Position numbers and translations under genes: made by a program
Shown here: piece after piece, positions 31,127 to 42,800 of the stretch
Layout: each line of letters opens with the position of its first letter
How positions within the stretch are numbered: the stretch's first letter is position 1
Assembly (NCBI GenBank): GCA_963921195.1
Contig: OY992540.1
Span: 78,047,337-78,111,336, forward strand
Reading direction: 5' to 3'
Length of the DNA stretch: 64,000 nt
DNA from: Pegoplata infirma
Taxonomy: Eukaryota > Arthropoda > Insecta > Diptera > Anthomyiidae
The notes under the pieces: model-generated
What the model was told of the DNA's origin: nothing
Seen by the model: the letters and a program-made list of their open reading frames with translations, nothing else
Databases searched by the model: none

Positions 31127-32853
31127 CAGGTAGTACGCAGGAATTTATTATGGGGGGGGGGGGCCAAAATTTTTTTTTTAAATTTCGTTTTCTTCGCCTC
31201 AATTTGTTTTTTCGCCTACATTTTTAGAAAACAAAGCATTTATTTTTTATTTGTTTAAAACAAGAATTTGAAAATTTATCCAGCATTTGTTTAAAAATTC
31301 ATAGCTATGGGACACCTTTTTGAATAGTTCATAAATTTTTTCAAAGTTTTTGGATTATAAACCATATTTATGCAGAAAACTTCTAAGAGCATTTTGGGTA
31401 TAGAAAATTCTCCAATTCTAAAAAACATATTATTTTAATAAAATCAAATATTTTAAGACATTTTTGGAACGAAGGACTACTTAAATTGCGGGATTTTTTT
31501 TTTCGTTTTACAGTTTTTAAACAAAAAAAAAAAAATAGAATTCCAAGACATTTTAACCATAGAAAGTTTTTTACTATACATAAGATTTAAAACATTCTTC
31601 GCATAGAAAGTTCTCAAATTTTGAGACATTTTTTGTACAGAAAAACTCTATAACTCTGAGAAATTTTTTGTGAGACATTTTTCGTATAGAAAAATTATTA
31701 GGTTCTGAGACATTTTTCGTATAGAAAAACTCTCAGGATCTAAAAAAAATTTGTTTGAATTTGACATATTGCTTATAGAAAAATGTTTAATTTCTGATAC
31801 ATTTTCCGTACTCAGCTTTTGAGACACTTTTCGTTTAAATAAAATCAGACTCCGAGATATTTTTCGTGTTGGAAAATTCTCTGAGACATTTTTCGTATTG
31901 AAAAATTCTCAGATTCTGAAACATTTATTGTATTGAAAAATTCTTAGATTCTGAGATATTTTTCGAATAGTGAATTTTTCTATATGAACAATCTTAGATT
32001 TGTATAGAAAAGTTCTGAGATCCTAACACATTTTTGCATAGAAGTCGCAAATTCTTACATATTTTTCGTACAGAAAAATTTCTTTTAAGAAAAATTTCTC
32101 AAACTGATATTAAAAAATTCGCAGATTCTGATATATTTTTCGGATAGGTTTTTTCGTAAAGAAAATACTAAAATTTTAAGACATTTTTTTGAATAGACAA
32201 ATTATTTTATTCTAAAATATTTTTCGCATAGAAAAAAACTGAAAAAAGTATTTTAATCTTAAGAAATCTCTAATCCATTTATTGAATGAGAAAATTTACA
32301 GATTCCGATACATTTTTGTAAAGAAAAGTTCTTAAATTCACAATATTTTTTGTCGATAAAAATTTTCCAGATTTATTAAGATATTTTGAAAAAAAACTAA
32401 CACTTGTTTTAGTTTTTTTGTGTGAAAAAGTTCCAGATTCCAAGACGATTTTTCGATTTAAAAATTGTCAAATTTGGTTAAACACAAAAGCTTGAAATTA
32501 GTGTAGACCACACAATTTTTAATGCATATTTTCTAAAACATTATTTGCTAAAAAATTCTTTAACCCTTTGACAAATTTCATTAAAAAATCGTCGTTTTCA
32601 CCAAAACTATACCATTTTACGAATTTAAACCCACAACACATTTTTTTCAATCCAAAATTGTTTTTTATATTTTTTTAATATTTTGAAATTTTTAGAAATA
32701 ACCTTCGTTAGATTAGAGATAAAAAAAAAATAATACTGAGCTTTTTTTGTTAACAAACGTATATTTTGTAGTCCAAAGTCTTAAAATTTGTATTTGGCAA
32801 AACAATTTTGGGGAGGGGCCGGGCCCCCAGGGCCCCCCCTGCGTACGTGCCTG
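31127..32853. mobile_element. hAT-like element (CAGG..GTACGCAGG ends)
   Basis: The ends are CAGGTAGTACGCAGG and, in reverse, CAGGCACGTACGCAGG. The flanking 8-bp duplication GGTGTATT is perfect (31119-31126, 32854-32861). The other copy of the host MITE (27898-28487) lacks this insert, which confirms the boundaries. G/C runs lie just inside both ends. The interior is an array of GAGACATTTTTCGTATAGAA-type units in the opposite orientation to those at 19.5-26.4 kb. No transposase is present. Confidence 0.85.
31380..32480 (-). repeat. diverged TCTCAG/CTATAG unit array, reverse orientation
   Basis: Units read CTGAGACATTTTTCGTATAG followed by AAAAATTCTCAG. This is the reverse complement of the unit family at 19.5-20.1 and 25.5-26.4 kb. 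Confidence 0.75.
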
Positions 32854-33139
32854 GGTGTATTTATATGAAGACATAGACCTATGATGTCTATATGAAGACG
32901 AAATAATCTTAATTAAATTTAAGTCGACACGAATTTTTGCCCTAGAGGATATTCCTGTTAGTTCGGAAGTTATCGAAATTTTCCCGGAGGTCCACATTGT
33001 TTCATAAGGGGACAACAAAATTTTGAAACACTGATATGGCCGATAACCCGAGACACCCCAACCTTAAAATCGTCTCTTTTATATATATTTTAAGTTTCAG
33101 GCCAATCGGTTCATAAGGGTTGAGATACTTCCCTTGTTA

Positions 33140-33379
33140 GAATCTGAAACTTTTTTATATAAAAAATGTTTCACAATCTGAGACTTTTTCTATACGCAAA
33201 ATGTATCTAAGACTTTGAATACAAAAAGTGTCTCAGAATCTTAAACTTTTGCTGTACGAAAAATATTTCACACTCTGAAAGTTTTTATATGGGAAAAATT
33301 TCTATGAATTTGAGACTTTTGATATATTACAAATTTCTCCCATAAAAAAAGTCTCAGATGTATACGAATAATCTGTTAA
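33140..33379 (+). repeat. short block of TCTGAGACTTTTTCTATA units
   Basis: Several diverged units (AATCTGAGACTTTTTCTATA and similar) in forward orientation lie directly after the TTA MITE. Confidence 0.65.
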
Positions 33380-33469
33380 CCCGAGTAAAAATCTATATAT
33401 ATAAAAGAGTTGGGTGAGTGAGTGAGTGACTGACTGACTGACTGACTGATTCATCATCGCCCAGCCCAA

Positions 33470-34060
33470 ACCGCTGAAGCTAGAGACTTGAAATTTGGAC
33501 TGTAGGTTCACCTCCCGGAATATAGATCCACTAAGGCTGGATTTTTGCCAGTGTTGATTCTAAGGGGGTAACAAGGGTAAAAAACTGTACTTTTGGTACT
33601 TTTTATATCTCCCGAAATAATTGTCATAGAGACTTGAAATTTGGACTGAATGTTCACATCCCGGAATATAGATCCACTAAGGCTGGACTTTTACCAATGT
33701 TGATTCTAAGGGGGTAAAAAGGGTAAAAAACTGTACTTTTGGTACTTTTTATATCTCCTGAAAATAATGGTCATAGAGACTTGAAATTTGGACTGTATGT
33801 TCACATCCTGGAATATATATCCAGTAAGGCTGGATTTTTGCCAGTGTTGATTCTAAGGGGCTAAAAAGGGTAAAAAACTGTACTTTTGGTACCTTTTATA
33901 TATCCTTTAATAATGTTCCTAGAAACTTGAAATTTGGAATGTAGGTTCATCTCCCGGAAAAAATATCCACCAAGGCTGAGTTTTTGCCAATGTTGACTCT
34001 ACGGGGGTAAAATAGAAAAAAGTGTACCATTGGCACTTTTTTTAATTTACTGAAATAATG
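33470..34060 (+). repeat. 146-bp tandem repeat, left block, in Helitron
   Basis: About four units recur at 146-147 bp (GACTTGAAATTTGG at 33485, 33631, 33778 and a variant near 33922). Each contains CTCCCGGAATATAGATCC, GATTCTAAGGGGGTAA and GTACTTTTGGTACTTTTTAT. Confidence 0.9.
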
Positions 34061-35281
34061 GTACCTTTTATAAAAAGTACCTTTTATGAAAAGCACCTTT
34101 TATGAAAAGCACCTTTTATGAAAAGTACCTTTTATAAAAAGTACCTTTTATCAAAAGTACCTTTTATAAAAAGTACCTTTTATAAAAAGTACTTTTTATA
34201 AAAAGTACCTTTTATAAAAAGTACCTTTTATAAAAAGTACCTTTTATAAAAAGTACCTTTTATAAAAAGTACCTTTTATAAAAAGTATCTTTTATAAAAA
34301 GTACCTTTAATAAAAAGTACCTTTTATAAAAAGTACTTTTTATAAAAAGTACCTTTAATAAAAAGTACCTTTTATAAAAAGTGCCTTTTATAAAAAGTAC
34401 CTTTTATAAAAAGTACCTTTTATAAAAAGTACCTTTTATAAAAAGTACCTTTTATAAAAAGTACCTTTTATAAAAAGTACCTTTTATAAAAAGTACCTTT
34501 TATAAAAAGTACCTTTTATAAAAAGTACCTTTTATAAAAAGTACCTTTTATAAAGTACCTTTTATAAAAAGTACCTTTTATAAAAAGTACCTTTTATAAA
34601 AAGTACCTTTTATAAAAAGTACCTTTTATAAAAAGTACCTTTTATAAAAAGTACCTTTTATAAAAAGTACCTTTAATAAAAAGTACCTTTTATAAAAAGT
34701 ACCTTTTATAAAAAGTACCTTTTATAAAAAGTACCTTTTATAAAAAGTACCTTTTATAAAAAGTACCTTTTATAAAAAGTACCTTTTATAAAAAGTACCT
34801 TTTATAAAAAGTACCTTTTATAAAAAGTACCATTTATAAAAAGTACCTTTTATAAAAAGTACCTTTTATAAAAAGTACCTTTTATAAAAAGTACCTTTTA
34901 TAAAAAGTACCTTTTATAAAAAGTACCTTTTATAAAAAGTACCTTTTATAAAAAGTACCTTTAATAAAAAGTACCTTTTATAAAAAGTACCTTTTATAAA
35001 AAGTACCTTTAATAAAAAGTACCTTTTATAAAAAGTACCTTTTATAAAAAGTACCTTTTATAAAAAGTACCTTTTATAAAAAGTACCTTTTATAGAAAGT
35101 ACCTTGTATAAAAATTACCTTGTATAAAAGTATCTTTTATAAAAAGTACCTTTATAAAAAGTATCTTTTATAAATAGTACCTTTTATAAAAAGTAGCTTT
35201 TATAAAAAGTAGCTTTTATAAAAATTAACTTTAAAAAAGTACCTTTTATTAAAAGAACCTTTAATAAAAAGTACCTTTTAG
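34061..35281 (+). repeat. 16-bp minisatellite in Helitron
   Basis: About 75 copies of GTACCTTTTATAAAAA are nearly perfect in the middle and frayed at both edges (AGTAGCTTTTAT, ATTACCTTGTAT). The unit is evidently derived from the GGTACTTTTTATA segment of the surrounding 146-bp repeat, which it interrupts. Confidence 0.95.
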
Positions 35282-36960
35282 GTGTAGGGTGAGATAGGGG
35301 TGAGACTGACTGATTTATCTTCGCCCAGCTTAAACCGCTAAAGCTAGGGACCTTAAATTTGGAATATAGGTTTATCTCCCGGAAAATAGATTCACTAAGG
35401 CTGGATTTTTGCCAATGTTGATTCTAAAGGGTAAAAAGGGTAAAAACTTTACTTTTGGTACCTTTAATATTTCCTGAAATAAAGGTCCTAGAAATTTTAA
35501 ATTTGTAAGGTAGGTTCACCTCCCGAATAATAGATTCACTACAGCTGAGTTTTTGCCAGTGTTGGTTCCACGGGTGTAAAATAGGGTAAAAAATGTAGTT
35601 TTGGTACTTTTTGTATTTCATAAAATACTGGTCCTACAAGAATGAAATTTGGAATATAATGAAAAAAGTTCTACTATGGCTGTGTTTTTGCCAATGTTGA
35701 TTCTAGGAAGGTAAAATGGGTAAAAAATTGTACTTTTGGTACTTTTTATATTTCCTGAAATGTTGTCCCTAGAAACTTGAAAGTTGAAATGTAGGATCCT
35801 TCGGTGAAAAAAAAACAAAAAAAATAATTTTTAGAAATTCCGTTTCTGAGGGTCAAAGGGGTAAAATCAATAGTCCTTTTTGGAAATTCCGCTTACTTTT
35901 GGTACTTTTTAAATATTCTGAAAAATAGCTGTAGAAACTTGAAATTTGTTATGTAGAATCCTTTGGTAAAAAATATTTTGGAAAAAGTGCTTTTTGTAAA
36001 ATTCCGTTTCTATGGGGGAAGCACTTTTAGTACTTTTTATAGTTCCTAAAATAATGGTCATAAAGGCTCGGGCTTTGCCTATGTTGATTCTAAGGGGGTA
36101 AAAAGGGTATAAATCTGTACTTACAATTATTACTTTTTATATTTCCTAAAATTACGATCCTAGAAACTTAAAATTTGGAATGTAGGTTCACCTGCAGGTA
36201 AATAAATCCACTAAGGCTGGGTAAATGGTAAAAACTGTACTTTTGGTATTGTGCTTTTTGTAAGTTCCAATTCAATGGGGACAATAGGGGTGAAAATAGT
36301 GTACTCTGATACTTTATTCTTTTTCTGGAATAATGGTCCTAGAACATTAAAATTAGGAATGTAGAGTCCTTCGGTGAAAACAACATTCTGGAAAAAGGAC
36401 ATTTTGGAAATTTTGTTTCTAAGGGGGGTTTAAAAATGTCCTCTTAGAAATTTTTATACTTCCCCAAATAATGGTCCCAGAAATTTGAAATTTGGGATGT
36501 AGGATCATTTGGTGAAAACATTCTGGAAACGGCCTTTTTGGGAAATTCCGATTCTAAGGGGTAAAAAAATAAATGTAGAATCCTTCATCAGAAAAAACTT
36601 ATTGGAAATTCTGATTCTAAAGGGTAAAATATTGTTCTTAAGTACTTTTTGCTTTTCTATAAAATAATGGTTTCAAAAACTTGAAATTGGGAACGCCTTG
36701 GTGATAAAGGACAACATTCTTGAAAAGTACTTTTTAGAAAACCGTTTATAAGGGTTGTAAAAAGTGTTCTTTTGGTGCTTTTTATATTTGAAATGAAGGT
36801 TCCTTCGGTGAAGAAAACATTCTGGAAAAAGTACTTTTTTAAAATTTCGTTAATAAGGAATCAAAAAGGGGTAAAATAATGCATAGGACCATTTTGCAAA
36901 AAAAAAATCTTAAAAAGTACTTTTTGGAAATTTGTATTCTAAGGGAAAAGAAAGGTTAAG
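35282..36960 (+). repeat. 146-bp tandem repeat, right block, decayed
   Basis: Repeats of GGTCCTAGAAACTTGAAATT, GGTAGGTTCACCTCCCG and AAGGGGGTAAAAAGGG continue after the minisatellite. Growing substitutions and deletions occur to about 36960, and unit length varies. Minus-strand frames here are translations of the repeats. Confidence 0.8.
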
Positions 36961-37320
36961 AAAATTTATTTTGGGTAAAAAACAATAAGTAAAAGAAGGG
37001 TAAAATAGCACAATTTATATCAATTGAGATAAAGACCCTAGATTTTTTTTCTTTACTGCATGTTATACGGAAAGGAATGAACCTACTTGCAACAAAATGA
37101 AATGGAACAGGGAACGAAAAGGAATGGAACGGGATATGAAATGGAATAAAATAATGCATTCTTTATCTTAATCTTTCTCATAATAAATTTGGAAACGGGA
37201 TGTTTTAATTTTATTGTTTAAATTATTCTTTATAGTTTTTTAAATAAAATAAACATTCCGCAGGAATGAATTTCAGAAATGTTGACTCAAATCCAAATCC
37301 ATTTATTATCCGATATTCAA
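36961..37320 (+). other. Helitron 3' unique segment
   Basis: Low-complexity purine-rich sequence (GGAATGGAACGGGATATGAAAT-like words around 37095-37140) precedes the Helitron terminal hairpin. No gene was seen. Confidence 0.5.
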
Positions 37321-37898
37321 TGCAACCGGTAACAAAGTACCGGGCGGGTAAGCTAGTAAACATATATAACAATATATAACTTGATGGAAACATAATAAAT
37401 CATATATGATTATACATCGTGTGAGATATTTTCAAAATTTTTTAAATGCAATCATATGTAGTTATATATAATTGAATCATGATTCGGATAAAAAGCTGTA
37501 CGGTTGGTATAATTATATAAAATTATATGAGGGTCAATACAAACTTTGTTTTTCTGTATAATTTAATATAAAATTATATATATCCTATTCTGTTCCATAT
37601 TTCCATATTTTGTTTTTGAAAATTATATGTTTGGTGAATGTATCGCTGACCTGTGGTGTATCTCAACCCAAACCAAAAAACACCAGGATTTTATATGTTT
37701 TTGTGCAATTAGATCTAATTAGATCCACGAATATAAGGCAATGTCTGGTCAAAACTCGGATGAAATCAAATCATATTTTATACAAGTAGATCTTTTTTAA
37801 TGCGAAAACATCCACCATTATTCGGATCAAATTGCGTATTAATATATATTGTGTCATATATCATTATAAATTGCATCATATAAAAATTTTTACTCGGG

Positions 37899-38232
37899 AA
37901 GCGCCTAGTACTTTTTTTTTTGTTTTTGGGCTCATTCTCTTCCTTACATCACCTAAAAACAGAATTGATTTTCAAATTAGAAGAAATGGAAATTTTTGTT
38001 TTAAATCATGAAAACCCCACTTTGATTGGTAAAATGGGAACACGAAACCTTTTCTAGTAATTTGACAAGGTTGTTTTTGAGTGTACTAAATTTAAAAATA
38101 TTTTTTGTTAGTTCTATCCTTTCAACTTAACATCGCTACTACTGCCCATTTGTGTAGATGTTGAATCTTTATTTCAACATTTTTAGTTTTTCTACTTACA
38201 ATTTATTATATCCGGATCATTTTTCATTGGAT
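37899..38232. other. AT-rich sequence, no gene seen
   Basis: No supported feature between the CCCGAG-type end and the next MITE. Confidence 0.5.
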
Positions 38233-38240
38233 ATTTAGGT

Positions 38241-38718
38241 TAGAGATGGGCGCGTGAGTGGATTTTGACTCACACTCACTCACGCTCACGCAAAAAATAA
38301 TCGAATCACTCACTAATCACTCACGCAATTTTTTTTTTTACTCACGCTCACTCACATTCACGTGAGTAATAAAAAACTTACTCACGCTCACGCGTGACTC
38401 ACGCCAGATTCAATCACGCTCACGCGTGAGTCACGCAAAATCTACTCACGCAATTACATTTTCTTACCAAAAAGAAAAAAAATCCAAAAAAAAATTTTTT
38501 ACAAAAAAATTTAAAAAAAATTTGGCAATTAAAAAAATCTAATCACGCAAACTCACGCAAAAAATAAATGACTCACTCACTAATCACTCACTCAGATTTT
38601 TTTTCAACTCACACTCACTCACAATCACGTGATTGAAATGAAAATCACTCACACTCACGCGTGATTCACGCGTGATTCACGTGAATCACGCAAATCACGT
38701 GACCAGCGCCCATCTCTA
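38241..38718. mobile_element. hAT MITE made of TCACGC repeats
   Basis: The ends are TAGAGATGGGCGCG and CAGCGCCCATCTCTA. The perfect 8-bp duplication ATTTAGGT lies at 38233-38240 and 38719-38726. TAGAGATGGGC is a recurrent hAT-type end. The interior is almost wholly ACTCACGCTCACGCGTGAGT-type words on both strands, allowing extensive folding. Non-coding. Confidence 0.88.
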
Positions 38719-38726
38719 ATTTAGGT

Positions 38727-39581
38727 ATTTATCGCCTCTACAGACCTAATTCTCACATTACAACCTCATTTTTTAATACATTATATTTCTGATTTTCATT
38801 TACAATTTAACTTCTCTATAGATTTATGAATCTTAAGTTCAAATCACTAAAAGATAATACTTTATTAAACGGCAATTTATCATAGTTTTTTATTAAGTTT
38901 TTTTTTTCTTGTTATTTTGCCTAAGAAGTGGTAAAACGTTTTATAAATTACTAAATTTCAAAAACTAAAAAGTTCAATTGAAGTGTTGAAATCCTAATGG
39001 ATTTTTGGTTGCAAACAAACGAAGAAAGAGTCTTAACGGCTTTTAAGGCTTAAGTAACTGTGTTACATTCATGCATAATCGTATTTTATTTTTTGGTGCA
39101 TTTCAATGTAACACCACCATAGTATAGAAATATTGTATTCCATTTCATACTTTAATCGAACGAATAATGTCTATTACACAGGCAATCAAGGTGCGTTTTA
39201 GGTTAAACCATAAATTATCACCTTTGATCTCAATAGAGATCTGCATTAGTTAGACATTTGCAACCGTTTTTCAGAAATTGTTTTTTGTTTAACAAAATTT
39301 GAATATTGTTTAAGTAAATATTAATTGTAGAGGTAAATATATTATATTTACGAATATGCGCTATTAAATCAAATTGATCTTAATATCAAAGACTTTACGC
39401 TACTATAACTTATCTATAAATTACTTGACGTTAGTGCTTAACTGGGGTTGTAATGTGCCGTTAACCTAATTTTTAAAATAGCCATTCATGAAACTTTAAA
39501 ATATACTAAACTTTAGGGGCCAATTATAATATTTTTTTTGTATACCTTTTAGAATTCCCATTGGGTTTATATAACTTTAGT
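38727..39581. other. AT-rich sequence, no gene seen
   Basis: No domain, array or paired ends found. Confidence 0.5.
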
Positions 39582-39589
39582 CATATATT

Positions 39590-40559
39590 TAGGCTGACCA
39601 TTTGTACTGATTTGATCAGTACATGTACTGATTTTGATCACGTGTACCATGTACTGATTTGTACTGATTTTTGGAAATATGTAATGATTGAACTGATTTT
39701 TGAACATTTCAACATAAAAAATAATTTTATTCGAAAATTCTACACAAGAATTTTAAGTGCCAGTTTACAGAAGGCGAACGATACACACGAATGAAAATTT
39801 TTCATGTGTTTTATTATTATCAACAAAATATATAAAATTTTCGTTCGTGTATATCGTTCGCTTTCTATAAACTGGCACTAATTTCCATAAAATAAGTCGT
39901 AGAGTATTTTTTTAATAAGATATTTTATTATGAATTAATTCTAAGGAGATTAGAGTTCGTGAATCAAGAGGCTCCTAAACGCAAAAATGTATTTGGGCAT
40001 AAGATTATTTTGAACTTCATAAATTTGTATGAAAAGGCAAACAAAATCTTTGAGGTTTTCTATAACGAAAAGTTCACGGGATGATGGATTTTCTATATTT
40101 TTAGAAACTTAATATAAAATGCATGGATCCAAATTATTCTAAAATGTTCGATGAGGTAATGTCATCAGTGTTTGTTGGAAAAAGTTCCCAGAACATAAGT
40201 GTTTTTTTTTTTTTAAACACGTGCTTTTTAGCTGGGAAGTTTTCTTTAAAAAAAATTTATCAAAACTTAAGGATCCTCAGAATCTGAGGGAGTATTTTAT
40301 TCTCAAAACCTATGAGTTTTTTGAAGTCAACAAAATTTTACGCAAAGTAACGATAACAGTTTATGAAATTGTTTTTTTACAGTTGTTTTTACTGAAATAC
40401 TAATTGACTCCAAGTTTGTTAGTTAAGCCGAAAATTTTTAGAGTGTTGAAAATATCATCAATGTTTTTCCATGGAAATGAGTTTTCAGACAGTTATTTCT
40501 AAAAAAAACATAAAAACTAAGGCGTACTGATATGAGCTCAGAAAAAAATTGTCACCCCA
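39590..40559. mobile_element. hAT-type MITE, copy 2 (inverted relative to copy 1)
   Basis: The ends are TAGGCTGACCATTTGTACTG and ATTGTCACCCCA. The 8-bp duplication CATATATT is perfect (39582-39589, 40560-40567). It matches the reverse complement of 886-1814 throughout (for example TCGATGAGGTAAT near 40147 and TTTGAGGTTTTCTATAACGA near 40049). Open frames of 60-81 residues in it are not conserved between copies. Confidence 0.88.
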
Positions 40560-40567
40560 CATATATT

Positions 40568-41393
40568 TTAAAAGGAGAGTGTTAAACCGCGATGGTTTTG
40601 AAGAAAATCGGTTATTATAGAAACAGTAATGAATTTCTCTCCTACGTTTCTGAAAAAAAAAAAACAAAAAAGGTTTTCGTGTTGTTTTCGAAAATACCTT
40701 TATAATTAAAAAATAATTTTTAGTTATCACTTAAATATAACGTTTTACAAAAATAAACAATCAAAATAGAAAATTTACCACATGTAGAAACGTATGTTGC
40801 ACTTTTAACATGTGGTTAAATTTATTTTTCAAATTCTTATCAGTTAAAATTTGGGTTTGAATTCAGAAGTTATCAGTACAAAAATACACATACTGCTATC
40901 CTTTAAGTAGTGGGATAAACAATAAATAAAATATTTGTGAAAAAACTCAATTTGTTTTAAATATTTCAAGTCCTTCAATAAAATTGAAAAATATTAGCAC
41001 CTTATTAGAGTGCCATTTTTTTATATGGCAAAAACGTTTTTCCTCCGATTTTAAAAGTCTGGGAAAATTTTTATTCTCTTAGGCCTAAAACTTATGTGGT
41101 ACAAATTTGAAGCCTATCGGCTTAAATTAATCCGTAGCTTCCGACGATCAAAGTGTGGAATTTCTAAAAATTAACAAAAAAATTAAAAAAGTAGTATAAT
41201 ATCTGATTTGTGGAAGGGGTATTTGAAAGGTTATAATTAAATAGAACCAATTATGAAGTTGGACCGATTTAAAAAGCATATCTTATAAACAAAATTCATA
41301 TATAGCATAAAAATCGGTGGGTGTTTATTAAACGTCCTTCCTTGTTAACTCAATGGCTGTCAATGCCGATAAGTTGAAACACCTTAATTCTAC
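40568..41393. other. AT-rich sequence, no gene seen
   Basis: No supported feature. ACATGTGG-type words near 40778 and 40808 form a short local inverted repeat. Confidence 0.45.
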
Positions 41394-41757
41394 CGTCGCA
41401 CAGTGGTCAATTTCGCGAGATAGCGGTCAAAACTCTATAACTTTTGACCGGATTGGTATTTTTTTACGCAATTTGTTTTGTTCAATAGGAGGGACTTTAA
41501 GCTTCAATTTGCGTGTTCAAACGTAAAAATCGACTGATAGGAACGTAAGTAATGTGGAGTTAAAAATGCATTTTAATTTTTTGTTGAGTTTCCATGTAAA
41601 AGTTGAATATTTTGACATTTTAAATAGGTATTTTTTTATAATTTCTTATTTTCTTCAATCGTATTTTACAACCAATTCTTATTTATTATTCCTAAACTTA
41701 ATTTTGGTCAGAAAATGCCAACATTTGGCCACTGACATTTATTTAGTCTCAATATTC

Positions 41758-42800
41758 ACAGGTCCTTTGTCCTTTTGATAGGTCCTAGGATAGGTGCTTT
41801 TGATAGGTCCAGGGATATGTCCTTTTGATAGGTCCTAGGATAGGTCCTTTTGATAGGTCCTTTTGATAGGTCCTAGGATAGGTCCTTTTGATAGGTCCAA
41901 GGATAGGTAATTTTGATAGGTCCTAGGATAGGTCCTTTTGATTGGTCCAAGGATAGGTCCTTTTCATAAGTCCAAGGATAGGTCCTTTTGATAGGTCCTA
42001 GGATAGGTCCTTTTGATAGGTCCTTCTGATAGGTTCTTTTGATAGGACCAAGGATAGGTCCATTTGATAGGTTCAAGGATAGGTCCTTTTGATATGTAAA
42101 AGGATAGGTCCTTTTGATAGGTCCTAGAATAGGTCCTTTTGATATGTAAAAGGATAGGTCCTTTTGATAGGTCCAAGGATAGGTCCATTTGATAGGTCCA
42201 AGGATAGGACCTTTTGATAGGTCCAAGGATAGGTCCTTTTGGTAGGTCTAAGGATAGGTCCTTTTAATAGATCAAAGGGTAGGTCCTTTTGATAGATCAA
42301 AGGATAGGTCCAAGGATAGGTCCTTTTGATATGCAAAATGATAGATCCTTTTGATAGATCAAAGGATAGGTCCTTTTGATAGGTCCAAGGATAGGTCCTT
42401 TTGATATGTAAAAGGATAGGTCCTTTTGGTAGGTCCAAGGATATGTCCTTTTGATAGGTCCTAGGATAGGTCCTTTTGATAGGTGAAAGGAAAGGTCCAT
42501 TTGATATGTAAAAGGATAGGTCCTTTTTATAGATCAAGGTCCTAGGATAGGTCCTTTTGATAGGTCCTTTTGATAGATCAAAGGATAGGTCCTTTTGATA
42601 GGTCCAAGGATAGGTCCTTTTGATTGGTCCAAGGATAGGTCCTTTTCATAAGTCCAAGGATAGGTCCTTCTGATAGGTCCTTTTGATAGGACCAAGGATA
42701 GATCCTTTTGATAGGTTCAAGGATAGGTCCTTTTGATATGTAAAAGGATAGGTCCTTTTGATAGGTCCAAGGATAGGTCTTTTTGATAGGTCCAAGGATC
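41758..42800 (-). repeat. 25-bp GATAGGTCC minisatellite
   Basis: About 40 dimeric units of GATAGGTCCTTTT plus GATAGGTCCAAG (25 bp), with scattered variants. Because 25 is not divisible by three and the minus strand lacks stops, each frame spells the same 25-residue period (GPIKRTYPWTYQKDLSLDLS followed by KGPIL). This explains the overlapping minus-strand frames of 63-137 residues at 41873-42837. They are not genes. Confidence 0.92.

Larger units (their letters stand above)
30906..33136. mobile_element. second copy of long-TIR TTA MITE, interrupted
   Basis: From 30908 (GGCCATATCGGGGATTTAG) the sequence matches 27990 onward. It is interrupted at 31126 by an hAT-like element, resumes at 32862 (TATATGAAGACATAGACC) and ends CTTCCCTTG at 33136 followed by TTA. 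The first ~90 bp of the left inverted repeat are missing. Confidence 0.75.
33392..37356 (+). mobile_element. non-autonomous Helitron
   Basis: The 5' end is TCTATATATATAAAAGAG directly after an A. The 3' end is CTAG (37353-37356) followed by T. A hairpin CCGGTA ... TACCGG (37326-37331 with 37338-37343) lies 9 bases upstream. The TC...CTRR ends, the subterminal hairpin, A|T insertion and lack of a target duplication define Helitrons. The 3965-bp body is tandem repeats, with no Rep or helicase motif. It also contains GTGAGTGAGTGACTGACTGA repeats at 33414-33450. Confidence 0.88.
33380..37898. mobile_element. CCCGAGTAAAAA-ended repeat, split by a Helitron
   Basis: CCCGAGTAAAAA (33380-33391) is matched in reverse by TTTTTACTCGGG (37887-37898). 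Between them lie the Helitron and, after it, about 540 bp rich in CATATATGATTATA-like words. AA flanks both ends but is too short to be decisive. A related end (CCCATGTAAAAAT / TTTTTACACGGG) bounds 59017-62286. Confidence 0.5.
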
